Shown here one piece after another: positions 1 through 5,027 of a stretch of 5,027 nucleotides of DNA; the first letter of the stretch is position 1, and each line of letters starts with the position of its first letter. The stretch spans positions 1-5,027 of the forward strand of contig CAJOMM010000093.1 in NCBI GenBank assembly GCA_905235765.1, in the 5' to 3' direction. The DNA comes from an uncultured Clostridia bacterium. GTDB taxonomy: Bacteria; Bacillota; Clostridia; Christensenellales; Borkfalkiaceae. Both the position numbers and the translations under genes were made by a program. The notes under the pieces are model-generated. The model was not told the DNA's origin, did no database searches, and saw only the letters and a program-made list of their open reading frames with translations.

Positions 1-1098
1 TATCTCGTCGATCTTGCAATCAACAGCGAAATAGCCGAAAACGATATTCAACAGCTTCCCTTTAAGGATGAAAACAAGTTTTACACCTCCAAACTGATAA
101 ACCAGATAGGCGATTTTGCCAAGTATCTGAATAAAAAACTTGCAAACGGAGGTTCTTTGTCAGACGAAGACTACGATAGTCTACGCCAACTGTATTCCGC
201 AAATCTTACGCTTAAAAACTCTCTTCAGAACGCGGCGAAAGGTATGGGCGAAGACTTTTCCTTCAGCGAAAACTCCCAAGACCCGTCAGGCGTTATCGTA
301 ACCAATCTTATGGAACTTGAAAATCTTTCCACGGAATTTCCGGAGCTTATATACGACGGTCCGTTTTCGGACGGCAAAGATATAAGAGAGATAAAAGGAA
401 TAAGCGGCGATGAAATTTCGGAAGCGGAAGCCATAGATATATTTTCCGCGATATTCTCGGCATACAAACTTCAAAACGTAGAGTGTACCGGTAAAACGCA
501 GGACGGAATAGAAAGCTTTGCCGTACAGGGTGAACGGGACGGAGATATTCTTTACGCGCAAGTTTCGGTAACGGGCGGAAAACTGATTATGTTCGCCTTT
601 TCGGGAAGTTGTAACGCGGTAAACTACGAGAGCGCCGCCGCAGAAAAAAAGAGCCTCGAATTTTTGGAAAGATTGGGATTTAGAGACATGACGGCGGTAT
701 GGATGAATAAGACGAATAACGTTTACACGTTTAATTTTACGGGAGAGAAAGAAAACGTTATACTTTACCCCGATATGGTAAAGGTGAGGGTATGCGCCGA
801 GACCTGCGAAATAATAGGGCTTGAAGCGACCAGTTATTATTATAACCACACGGAAAGAGAAATCGAAGACCCCCAGATATCCGAAAGCGCGGCGAGAAGG
901 AAAGTTTCGGAAAATATAGGAATAGAATCTGTAAGGTTATGCGTTATTCCGATAGGAGAGTCCTCGGAAAAACTGTGCTACGAATTTTACGGTGAATCGG
1001 AAGACGGCACTTACTACGTCTATATAGACGCCGAAACCGGAAGTCAGGCGGAAATGTTTAAAGTAGTGGAAACGACCGAAGGCACGCTTTTAATGTAA
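1..1098 (+). CDS. ypeB: Germination protein YpeB, C-terminal part (5' end outside the window)
   Basis: The reading frame is open from base 1 to the TAA at 1096-1098, giving 365 residues with no start in view. The hallmark PELIYDGPFSDG lies at window residues 114-125, preceded by a YpeB-like helical stretch (INQIGDFAKYL, then LRQLY). After it come three PepSY-like repeats at about residues 137-204, 212-277 and 292-357, each with an acidic/Ala helix followed by beta strands. In sporeformers YpeB is an inner-membrane-anchored spore protein needed for stability and localisation of the cortex hydrolase SleB, and it acts during germination. Compared with the usual length of about 450 residues, roughly 85 N-terminal residues including the membrane anchor are missing, and sleB would be expected just upstream (inference). 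The TTG at 157, with GGAGGT only 3 nt before it, is not taken as the start because family-like sequence continues upstream. The segment holds six cysteines (window residues 162, 204, 265, 269, 314, 326), which is notable for a protein exposed outside the membrane. Confidence 0.9.
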   Translation, partial: YLVDLAINSEIAENDIQQLPFKDENKFYTSKLINQIGDFAKYLNKKLANGGSLSDEDYDSLRQLYSANLTLKNSLQNAAKGMGEDFSFSENSQDPSGVIVTNLMELENLSTEFPELIYDGPFSDGKDIREIKGISGDEISEAEAIDIFSAIFSAYKLQNVECTGKTQDGIESFAVQGERDGDILYAQVSVTGGKLIMFAFSGSCNAVNYESAAAEKKSLEFLERLGFRDMTAVWMNKTNNVYTFNFTGEKENVILYPDMVKVRVCAETCEIIGLEATSYYYNHTEREIEDPQISESAARRKVSENIGIESVRLCVIPIGESSEKLCYEFYGESEDGTYYVYIDAETGSQAEMFKVVETTEGTLLM

Positions 1099-1126
1099 TT
1101 TCCAAATCAGGAAAGCGGTTTACCGA

Positions 1127-1158
1127 ATTTCTTATATAAAGTTTATTTCTTATATAAA
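1127..1158. repeat. 14-bp direct repeat, two copies, AT-rich
   Basis: The sequence ATTTCTTATATAAA occurs at 1127-1140 and again at 1145-1158, separated by GTTT, so the period is 18 bp. Each copy contains the palindrome TTATATAA. It lies between the ypeB stop and the hairpin pair. It may be a protein-binding site, a remnant of local duplication, or a chance AT-rich repeat; nothing in the sequence decides between these. Confidence 0.6.
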
Positions 1159-1159
1159 A

Positions 1160-1196
1160 TTTTCCGCCCACGGAGTTTTTCTCCGTGGGCGGAAAA
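1160..1196. terminator. Strong hairpin A in the ypeB/rpmF convergent gap (possible terminator)
   Basis: Perfect 16-bp stem with arms 1160-1175 and 1181-1196, a GC-rich core (CCGCCCACGGAG) and a TTTTT loop. Read on the minus strand it is followed by TTTTATAT (after AAAA of the stem), a modest U-tract. On the plus strand no U-tract follows. It is the only strong structure close behind ypeB, so it may protect or end the ypeB transcript, or act as a second, back-up terminator for the rpmF side. The direction is uncertain. Confidence 0.55.
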
Positions 1197-1226
1197 AATC
1201 GCGGCGCAACAAAAGTTGCGCCGCGA
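1193..1226 (-). terminator. Intrinsic terminator of the pta-ackA-yceD-rpmF strand
   Basis: Arms 1199-1210 and 1215-1226 form a perfect 12-bp GC-rich stem (core CGCGGCGCAAC) with a 4-nt loop. On the minus strand it is followed at once by six U residues (AAAAAA at 1193-1198 on the plus strand). It lies 29 nt beyond the rpmF stop, which is the arrangement of a Rho-independent terminator. Its U-tract overlaps the base of hairpin A, so the two hairpins partly compete for the same bases. Confidence 0.85.
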
Positions 1227-1255
1227 AACGCTTTTAAGTTTCAAAAACGCCTAAA

Positions 1256-1453
1256 TCAGTCTTCTTTCTTTTCTTTTTTAGCCGTATCGATAACCTGAAC
1301 GCCGTCGTAATAACCGCATTTAGGGCAAACCCTGTGTTGCGCCTTAAGTTCGTGGCACTGCGGACATTCGACGAGATTAGGAGCAGTTATCTTCCACTGC
1401 GCATATCTTGTATTCGTTCTCTGTTTAGAAGTTTTACTTTTTTGAACCGCCAT
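1256..1453 (-). CDS. rpmF: Large-subunit ribosomal protein L32 (bL32)
   Basis: Sixty-five residues, a normal length for bL32. The N-terminus MAVQKSKTSKQR is the family's basic, rRNA-binding signature, followed by a W20 segment. A zinc-binding CxxC-N9-CxxC ribbon is present (C30, C33, C43, C46), so this is the zinc-containing (C+) form rather than the cysteine-free paralogue made under zinc limitation. The C-terminal tail is highly charged (KKEKKED). It binds 23S rRNA in the 50S subunit. The ATG lies only 2 nt after the yceD stop, so the two are co-transcribed and probably translationally coupled; an AAGGA sequence inside the end of yceD sits 12 nt before the ATG, rather far. Many Clostridia and bacilli continue with plsX and fatty-acid genes after rpmF; here the unit ends in a terminator and meets a convergent ypeB. 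Confidence 0.97.
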   Translation of the reverse strand: MAVQKSKTSKQRTNTRYAQWKITAPNLVECPQCHELKAQHRVCPKCGYYDGVQVIDTAKKEKKED

Positions 1454-1455
1454 TT

Positions 1456-1905
1456 TTATTTACCATCCTTTATGCATTTACAATCCCCTTCGTTTAAGTT
1501 TACGCCGCAAGAAGGGCATATCCCTTTACAATCTTCCTTACACAAAAAACTAACGGGGGTGTTTAACGTTATAAGTTCGTCTATGATCGGGGCAAGGTCT
1601 ATCTTGTCGTTTTTTACCTTGTAAACTCCGTCTGCGTCTTCATCGCAAAGTTCGGAAAATTCCACGGTAAAAGTCTTTTCGGTAGGACTAAGACACCTCG
1701 TACAGCTTCCGCTGATAGCGTAACACGCTTCGCCTTCCAAAACTGCGGAACGTTCTCCCGTCAAGGAGACCTGCCCTTCGATTTTTATCGGCAAAACGAG
1801 TTCTGCGTCAGGCAAAGTCAAATCGAGATCTTCCGCAAAATATTCGAAAAAGAAACTCTCTTCTGTTTTGCCCTTTCTTTTGAGCTTAGCAAGGTCTAAA
1901 ACCAT
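1456..1905 (-). CDS. yceD: DUF177/YceD family protein (large rRNA subunit accumulation protein)
   Basis: Encodes 149 residues from the ATG at 1905. Features typical of Firmicute DUF177 proteins are seen: a beta-rich N-terminal half, an SCTRCL motif (C68, C71) in the middle, and a C-terminal cysteine cluster CKEDCKGICPSCGVNLN then CKC (C122, C126, C130, C133, C142, C144), likely a metal-binding knuckle. The family (YlbN in Bacillus) is almost always next to rpmF, as here, and the E. coli member affects 23S rRNA levels; its molecular activity is not established. Start choice: the longer frame from a TTG at 1920 adds only MKGRG and would begin about 5 nt after the predicted transcription start. 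The ATG at 1905 is preceded by AAAGGGAGAGGT, a good ribosome binding site that the extra codons would overlap. It has its own promoter just upstream and is coupled to rpmF downstream. Confidence 0.9.
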   Translation of the reverse strand: MVLDLAKLKRKGKTEESFFFEYFAEDLDLTLPDAELVLPIKIEGQVSLTGERSAVLEGEACYAISGSCTRCLSPTEKTFTVEFSELCDEDADGVYKVKNDKIDLAPIIDELITLNTPVSFLCKEDCKGICPSCGVNLNEGDCKCIKDGK

Positions 1906-1931
1906 ACCTCTCCCTTTCAATAAGCCTTACA

Positions 1932-1960
1932 AGTATATACTATTTGCGAACTATTGTCAA
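1932..1960 (-). promoter_or_regulatory. Near-consensus sigma-A promoter for yceD-rpmF
   Basis: On the minus strand TTGACA (1960-1955) is followed by exactly 17 nt and then TATACT (1937-1932). That is a perfect -35 and a 5-of-6 -10 at ideal spacing. An A-rich stretch (CTAAAAAAAG) precedes the -35 like an UP element. The expected transcription start near 1925 leaves a leader of about 20 nt carrying the yceD ribosome binding site. No terminator is visible between the ackA stop and this promoter, so read-through from pta-ackA is also likely. Confidence 0.85.
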
Positions 1961-1983
1961 CTTTTTTTAGGAAATTTAAAAAT

Positions 1984-3171
1984 TTACTTGTTTTGCGTAA
2001 GAATTTTGGTCTCTCTTGCGATTGAAAGTTCTTCGTTCGTCGGAAGAACCAAAATCTTGACTTTAGAATTTTCTGCGGAAATTTCACCGACGCCGGACGA
2101 ATATTCTTTGTTTTTCTTTTCGGAAAGTACGGCGCCGCAGTATTCCATGTCTTCCATTACGAGGCTGCGAACCAGCGCAGAGTGTTCACCGATACCGCCG
2201 GTAAACACGATAGCGTCCGCTCCGCCTAAAACCGCGAGATAACTGCCGACGTATTTTTTAACTCTGTACGCAACCATCTCTATTGCGAGTTTAGCGCGTT
2301 CGTCTCCTTTCTCCATTGCTTCGGTACAGTCTCTCATATCGCTGGAAAAACCGCTGATACCGAGCATTCCGCACTTTTTATTGAGATAGTTTACCACTTC
2401 TTCGGGTTTCAATCCGACTTTAACTCTCAGATAATCCACCGCCGCCGGGTCAATATCGCCGCTACGCGTTCCCATAACCAGACCTTCAAGCGGAGTAAAT
2501 CCCATAGAAGTATCCATACATTTGCCGTCTTTGACGGCGGAAACCGAAGAACCGTTACCTAAATGGCAGATTATAAGTTTAGAATTTTTATTGCCCAAAA
2601 GTTTTATCGTTTCTTCGCTCACGAATTTATGCGAAGTTCCGTGGAAACCGTATTTTCTTATCTTGTATTTATCGTATACTTCGTAAGGAATTGCGTACAT
2701 ATACGCCTTTTGCGGCATCGTGGAGTGGAAAGTGGTGTCGAACACCGCGACCATAGGAACTCCCGGCATAACTTCCCTGCAACTTTTTATACAAGCGATG
2801 TTTCCGGGCATATGCAAGGGACCGAGTTCGGCGTTCTTTTCGCATATCCTTATCACCTCGTCGTCGATGACAACCGATTCCTTGAAATCTTCGCCGGAGT
2901 GGAGGACTCTGTGTCCTACCGCGCCGATCTCCGACATGCTCTTTATCGCGCCTTTTTCTTTATCGAGCATAGCCTCGATAACAAGCTGCATGGCTTCTTT
3001 ATGCGTCGGCATATCCTGTGTTTCTCTGCCGTCGAAAGTTTTTTGAGTGAGAACTCCGCCTTCAAAAGTTATTCTTTCGCAAAGACCTTTAAGCACAACG
3101 CTCTCGTTGTCCATATCTATAAGTTGATATTTAAGTGAAGAACTGCCTGCGTTTACAACTAAAATTTTCAT
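1984..3171 (-). CDS. ackA: Acetate kinase
   Basis: Encodes 395 residues, the usual full length, in the ASKHA (acetate and sugar kinase/Hsc70/actin) fold. It catalyses acetyl phosphate + ADP to acetate + ATP in the cytoplasm, the energy-yielding step of acetate fermentation, and is reversible for acetate activation. Visible signature residues: N-terminal VNAGSSSLK (residues 6-14, with N7, S10, S12), GHRVLHSG (R88), VAVFDTTFH (D145), YGFHGTSH (H177), MGTRSGDIDP (R236), FTGGIGEH (323-330) and LPTNEELSIARET (E380). These correspond to the N7, R91, D148, H180, R241 and E384 of the Methanosarcina thermophila enzyme, so an active enzyme is expected. The start ATG at 3171 has AGAGGA 9 nt upstream. 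It follows pta with a 19-nt gap, so the two are one operon acting in sequence. Confidence 0.98.
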   Translation of the reverse strand: MKILVVNAGSSSLKYQLIDMDNESVVLKGLCERITFEGGVLTQKTFDGRETQDMPTHKEAMQLVIEAMLDKEKGAIKSMSEIGAVGHRVLHSGEDFKESVVIDDEVIRICEKNAELGPLHMPGNIACIKSCREVMPGVPMVAVFDTTFHSTMPQKAYMYAIPYEVYDKYKIRKYGFHGTSHKFVSEETIKLLGNKNSKLIICHLGNGSSVSAVKDGKCMDTSMGFTPLEGLVMGTRSGDIDPAAVDYLRVKVGLKPEEVVNYLNKKCGMLGISGFSSDMRDCTEAMEKGDERAKLAIEMVAYRVKKYVGSYLAVLGGADAIVFTGGIGEHSALVRSLVMEDMEYCGAVLSEKKNKEYSSGVGEISAENSKVKILVLPTNEELSIARETKILTQNK

Positions 3172-3190
3172 AATTATTTATCCTCTGAAA

Positions 3191-4225
3191 TTATTCCGCC
3201 TGAAGCGCGGTTATGGCAACGACGGCTTTAACGTCGTCTACGTTACAACCCCTCGAAAGGTCGTTTATAGGCTTTGCAAAACCCTGACAAACAGGGCCTA
3301 ACGCCATATAACCGCCGAACCTTTGCGCGATCTTATAACCGATATTGCCTGCGTTGATGTTGGGGAAAATAAACACGTTTGCGTGTCCTGCGACAGTAGA
3401 ACCCGGCGCTTTAAGTTCGCCGACTTCGGGAGCGGTAGCCGCGTCGAACTGGAATTCGCCGTCGAGTTTAAGATCGGGCGCCATTTCCTTTGCGAGCGCG
3501 GTCGCTTCCTGCATCTTGGGAACGGACTTAAAATACTTGTCGTCGTTTCCGCTGCCTTTTGTGGAAAAAGAAAGCATTGCGACTCTCGGCTCGATACCGG
3601 CGATATTTTTAGCGGTTTCCGCAGAAGATAAAGCGATATCCGCGATTTGTTTTGCGTCCGGCTCTATATTGATTGCACAATCTGCGAAAACGGCAACGCC
3701 GTCAGGATTGTACTCGTGCGCCTTCGGAGCAATCATTATAAAGCAACTCGACACCGTGTTTATTCCCGGCGCGGTTTTAATGACCTGAAGACCGGGTCTT
3801 AAAGTGTTCGCCGTGGAGTGGCAAGCGCCGGAAACCATACCGTCCACGTCTCCTGCTTTAAGCATAAGAGCGCCGTACATAGTATAGTCTTTCAAAATGG
3901 AAGCTTTGGCGGCGGCGACGTCCGCATATTCCGGAAGTCCCGTCTTTTTGTTTATTTTGCCCTCTCTCGCCTTAAAAAGAATTTCCGCATATTTATCTGC
4001 GTTAGGATCGGTCAAAGGATTGACTACGTTTACGCCGCTAAGGTCGGCGTTTTTGTTTGCGGCGAGAATTTCTTCGCGGCAACCTAAAAGCGTTATGCGC
4101 GCGAATCCTTCTTTAACGACTTCGCAAGCGGCGGCGACGACTCTTTTATCTTCGCCCTCCGGAAGAACGATGTTCTTGTTTTTGGCTTTGGCTTTGGCGA
4201 TAATCTCGCCCAAAATATCGGACAT
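3191..4225 (-). CDS. pta: Phosphate acetyltransferase (phosphotransacetylase)
   Basis: Encodes 344 residues from the ATG at 4225, the length of the short single-domain Pta class without the N-terminal regulatory DRTGG part of the E. coli enzyme. It converts acetyl-CoA + phosphate to acetyl phosphate + CoA, feeding AckA. Motifs seen: IVLPEGEDKR near the N-terminus, VDGMVSGACHSTANTLRP (about residues 127-144), KTAPGINTVSS, FADCAINIEPD, KGSGNDDK, DGEFQFDAA, and near the C-terminus NDLSRGC, where S324 and R325 match the catalytic S309/R310 of Methanosarcina thermophila Pta. Start choice: an upstream in-frame ATG at 4240 has no ribosome binding site, and the AGGAG right after it (minus strand, 4237-4233) sits 7 nt before the ATG at 4225, which is therefore the better start. 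First gene of the minus-strand run; 19 nt separate it from ackA. Confidence 0.97.
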   Translation of the reverse strand: MSDILGEIIAKAKAKNKNIVLPEGEDKRVVAAACEVVKEGFARITLLGCREEILAANKNADLSGVNVVNPLTDPNADKYAEILFKAREGKINKKTGLPEYADVAAAKASILKDYTMYGALMLKAGDVDGMVSGACHSTANTLRPGLQVIKTAPGINTVSSCFIMIAPKAHEYNPDGVAVFADCAINIEPDAKQIADIALSSAETAKNIAGIEPRVAMLSFSTKGSGNDDKYFKSVPKMQEATALAKEMAPDLKLDGEFQFDAATAPEVGELKAPGSTVAGHANVFIFPNINAGNIGYKIAQRFGGYMALGPVCQGFAKPINDLSRGCNVDDVKAVVAITALQAE

Positions 4226-4274
4226 ATCTTTTCTCCTCATAAATATTTGATTTCGCTTTATTATTTACGCAAAA

Positions 4275-4311
4275 TGGTGTAAAATAATATCAACGATAAT
4301 ATTTTACACCA
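4275..4311. promoter_or_regulatory. Long inverted repeat between pta and tmcAL, candidate operator
   Basis: Left arm 4276-4290 (GGTGTAAAATAATAT) and right arm 4296-4310 (ATAATATTTTACACC) are inverted copies with a single mismatch in 15 and a 5-nt centre (CAACG); a T-A pair extends it by one on each side. It is the only strong symmetry in the 131-nt divergent gap. It covers the best pta -10 and start point and the -35 of a tmcAL promoter candidate, the position expected of an operator for a dimeric repressor. I do not recognise it as a known regulator box. A role as RNA structure is less likely since the stem is AT-rich. Confidence 0.55.
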
Positions 4312-4329
4312 AATAAACGAAAAAGTAAA
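4301..4329 (-). promoter_or_regulatory. Candidate promoter for pta-ackA
   Basis: On the minus strand TTTACT (4329-4324, 4 of 6 to consensus) is followed by 17 nt and TAAAAT (4306-4301, 5 of 6), with TG directly before the -10. The start point would be near 4294, inside the centre of the inverted repeat, leaving a leader of about 69 nt. Other AT-rich hexamers in the gap could also serve, so this is a best guess. Confidence 0.45.
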
Positions 4330-4331
4330 TT
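4303..4331 (+). promoter_or_regulatory. Candidate promoter for tmcAL
   Basis: TTTACA (4303-4308, 5 of 6) is followed by 17 nt and TAAATT (4326-4331, 4 of 6), which would start transcription near 4338 with a short leader. Its -35 lies in the right arm of the inverted repeat and overlaps the pta -10 on the other strand. An alternative is TTTATT (4257-4262) with TAAAAT (4280-4285), also 17 nt apart, with its -10 in the left arm. The gene has only a weak ribosome binding site: AGG 3 nt before the ATG, and a GAGG 13 nt away. Confidence 0.3.
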
Positions 4332-4356
4332 GTTGAATTGAGGTTTTTTTAGGTTT

Positions 4357-5027
4357 ATGAAAATTTGCGCCGTCGTCGCCGAATATAATCCCCTTCATCT
4401 GGGGCATATAAAACATATCGAATACATGAAGAACGTTTTAAACGCCGAACACGTTTTGGTTATTATGAGCGGAAATTTCACGCAGCGCGGCGAACCGGCG
4501 ATATTAAACAAATTCACTCGCGCAAGGCAAGCCGTTTTGGCTGGGGCGGACGCGGTGATAGAACTTCCCACGGTTTTTGCCACCGCAAACGCGGAAATAT
4601 TCGCAAAAGGCGCGATGAAAATTCTGGATTCTTTGGGGGTTGCGGACGGATTATGTTTCGGGGTGGAAAGCGGCACGGCGGAAGACTTTTCGGATTTAGC
4701 GATGAAATTCACCAACGAAACGAAAGAATTTAAAAAACTTCTGAAAGCCCGTTTAAGCGAGGGCGTTTCGCTCGCCAAAGCCAGATTTTCCGCGATAAAG
4801 GAATTATACGGCGAAGACGTTGACGAGGAACTTATATTAAAACCAAACAACATTTTGGGGCTGGAATACACGAAAGCGCTTATTTCCCTTAAAAGCGACG
4901 TAAAAATATATCCTATGCTGCGCGAAGGCGACCATAACGACGCAGTTCTCAAAAAAGGAATAACCAGTGCGACGAGTATTCGTCTTGCGGTAAAAGAAGG
5001 AAAACTAAAAAAACTGAAAAAGAATTT
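4357..5027 (+). CDS. tmcAL: tRNA(Met) cytidine acetate ligase TmcAL (YlbM family), N-terminal part, cut by the window end
   Basis: ATG at 4357 opens a frame with no stop to base 5027, giving 223 full codons of a protein normally about 400 residues long. It has the nucleotidyltransferase-like signature AEYNPLHLGH (HxGH at residues 14-17), MSGNFTQRGEPA (37-48), GADAVIELP (63-71), the FGVES motif (101-105), KPNNILGLEY (162-171) and ITSATSIR (202-209), all in family order and spacing. TmcAL adenylates acetate with ATP and transfers the acetyl group to the wobble cytidine C34 of elongator tRNA-Met, forming ac4C, which helps AUG/AUA decoding fidelity. The family usually reads NPFHNGH; the L13 and L15 variants here keep both histidines and the glycine. 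It is divergent from pta-ackA, which makes the acetate TmcAL uses; in Bacillus the homologue ylbM neighbours ylbN (yceD)-rpmF, so the neighbourhood is a conserved one. Confidence 0.95.
   Translation, partial: MKICAVVAEYNPLHLGHIKHIEYMKNVLNAEHVLVIMSGNFTQRGEPAILNKFTRARQAVLAGADAVIELPTVFATANAEIFAKGAMKILDSLGVADGLCFGVESGTAEDFSDLAMKFTNETKEFKKLLKARLSEGVSLAKARFSAIKELYGEDVDEELILKPNNILGLEYTKALISLKSDVKIYPMLREGDHNDAVLKKGITSATSIRLAVKEGKLKKLKKN

Noticed and set aside
157..159. TTG with GGAGGT just upstream as the start of a 313-residue protein
   Set aside because: The frame is open to base 1 and the upstream residues look like YpeB; the spacing of 3 nt from GGAGGT is too short, so this is an internal codon of a truncated gene.
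286..849. 187-residue minus-strand ORF inside ypeB
   Set aside because: Antisense shadow of ypeB with no recognisable motifs and composition of a mirrored coding frame.
1334..1624. Plus-strand ORF over rpmF and yceD
   Set aside because: Lies antisense to two well-recognised genes and spans their junction; no family resemblance.
1906..1920. TTG at 1920 as the yceD start
   Set aside because: It lies about 5 nt from the predicted transcription start, has no room for a ribosome binding site, and the extra residues cover the good site before the ATG at 1905.
1906..1983. Terminator between ackA and yceD
   Set aside because: Only a weak AT-only symmetry (AAATTTTTAAATTT) near the ackA stop; no GC stem followed by a U-tract.
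1868..2242. Plus-strand 124-residue ORF over the yceD promoter and the ackA 3' end
   Set aside because: Antisense to ackA and yceD; no ribosome binding site or known motifs.
2563..3138. 191-residue plus-strand ORF inside ackA
   Set aside because: Antisense shadow of the strongly conserved acetate kinase frame.
3345..4250. Several plus-strand ORFs over pta
   Set aside because: All are antisense to pta, have Ala/Ser/Phe-rich shadow composition, and lack start signals.
4226..4294. Riboswitch or leader attenuator in front of pta
   Set aside because: The predicted leader is about 69 nt, AT-rich, and shows no GC stem or terminator-like structure.
4395..4952. 185-residue minus-strand ORF near the right end
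   Set aside because: The opposite strand carries the clear TmcAL frame with all family motifs; this one is Ser/Ala/Phe-rich shadow sequence.
1..5027. Mobile element, CRISPR array, tRNA/rRNA gene or toxin-antitoxin pair
   Set aside because: No regularly spaced repeats, transposase or integrase motifs, cloverleaf-like sequence or small paired ORFs were seen; nearly all of the window is explained by housekeeping genes.

Overview
The window is an ordinary housekeeping segment of a low- to mid-G+C, anaerobic, acetate-forming, spore-forming Firmicute (Clostridia-like; I cannot place it further). Three things point there: the C-terminal part of the spore-germination protein YpeB, the pta-ackA-yceD(DUF177)-rpmF gene order with a divergent tmcAL/ylbM, and strong AGGAG-type ribosome binding sites. 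The coding frames look intact. There is no mobile element, CRISPR array, prophage or RNA gene.

Layout. Positions 1-1098 (+) hold the 3' part of ypeB, cut off at the window start. Positions 1099-1255 are a convergent intergenic region with a short AT-rich direct repeat and two tandem strong hairpins; the one nearer rpmF, followed by a U6 tract, is a good intrinsic terminator for the minus-strand genes. From 4225 down to 1256 (-) run four co-oriented genes: pta (phosphotransacetylase), ackA (acetate kinase), yceD (DUF177) and rpmF (ribosomal protein L32). Positions 4226-4356 are the divergent pta/tmcAL control region, with a near-perfect 35-bp inverted repeat overlapping candidate promoters for both directions. 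From 4357 to the window end (+) is the 5' part of tmcAL, which is missing from a simple closed-ORF scan because it has no stop inside the window.

How the genes work together. Pta and AckA convert acetyl-CoA to acetate with gain of one ATP. yceD and rpmF, a ribosome-biogenesis pair, have their own near-consensus sigma-A promoter (TTGACA-N17-TATACT) in the 78-nt gap after ackA. They can therefore be expressed apart from fermentation even though no terminator separates the two pairs. TmcAL activates acetate with ATP to acetylate the wobble cytidine of elongator tRNA-Met, so an acetate-consuming tRNA-modification gene sits back-to-back with the acetate-producing operon. Two annotated starts should be moved: pta to the ATG at 4225 and yceD to the ATG at 1905.

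I found no convincing undescribed system. The most worthwhile leads are the palindrome in the pta/tmcAL control region and the acetate link across it.
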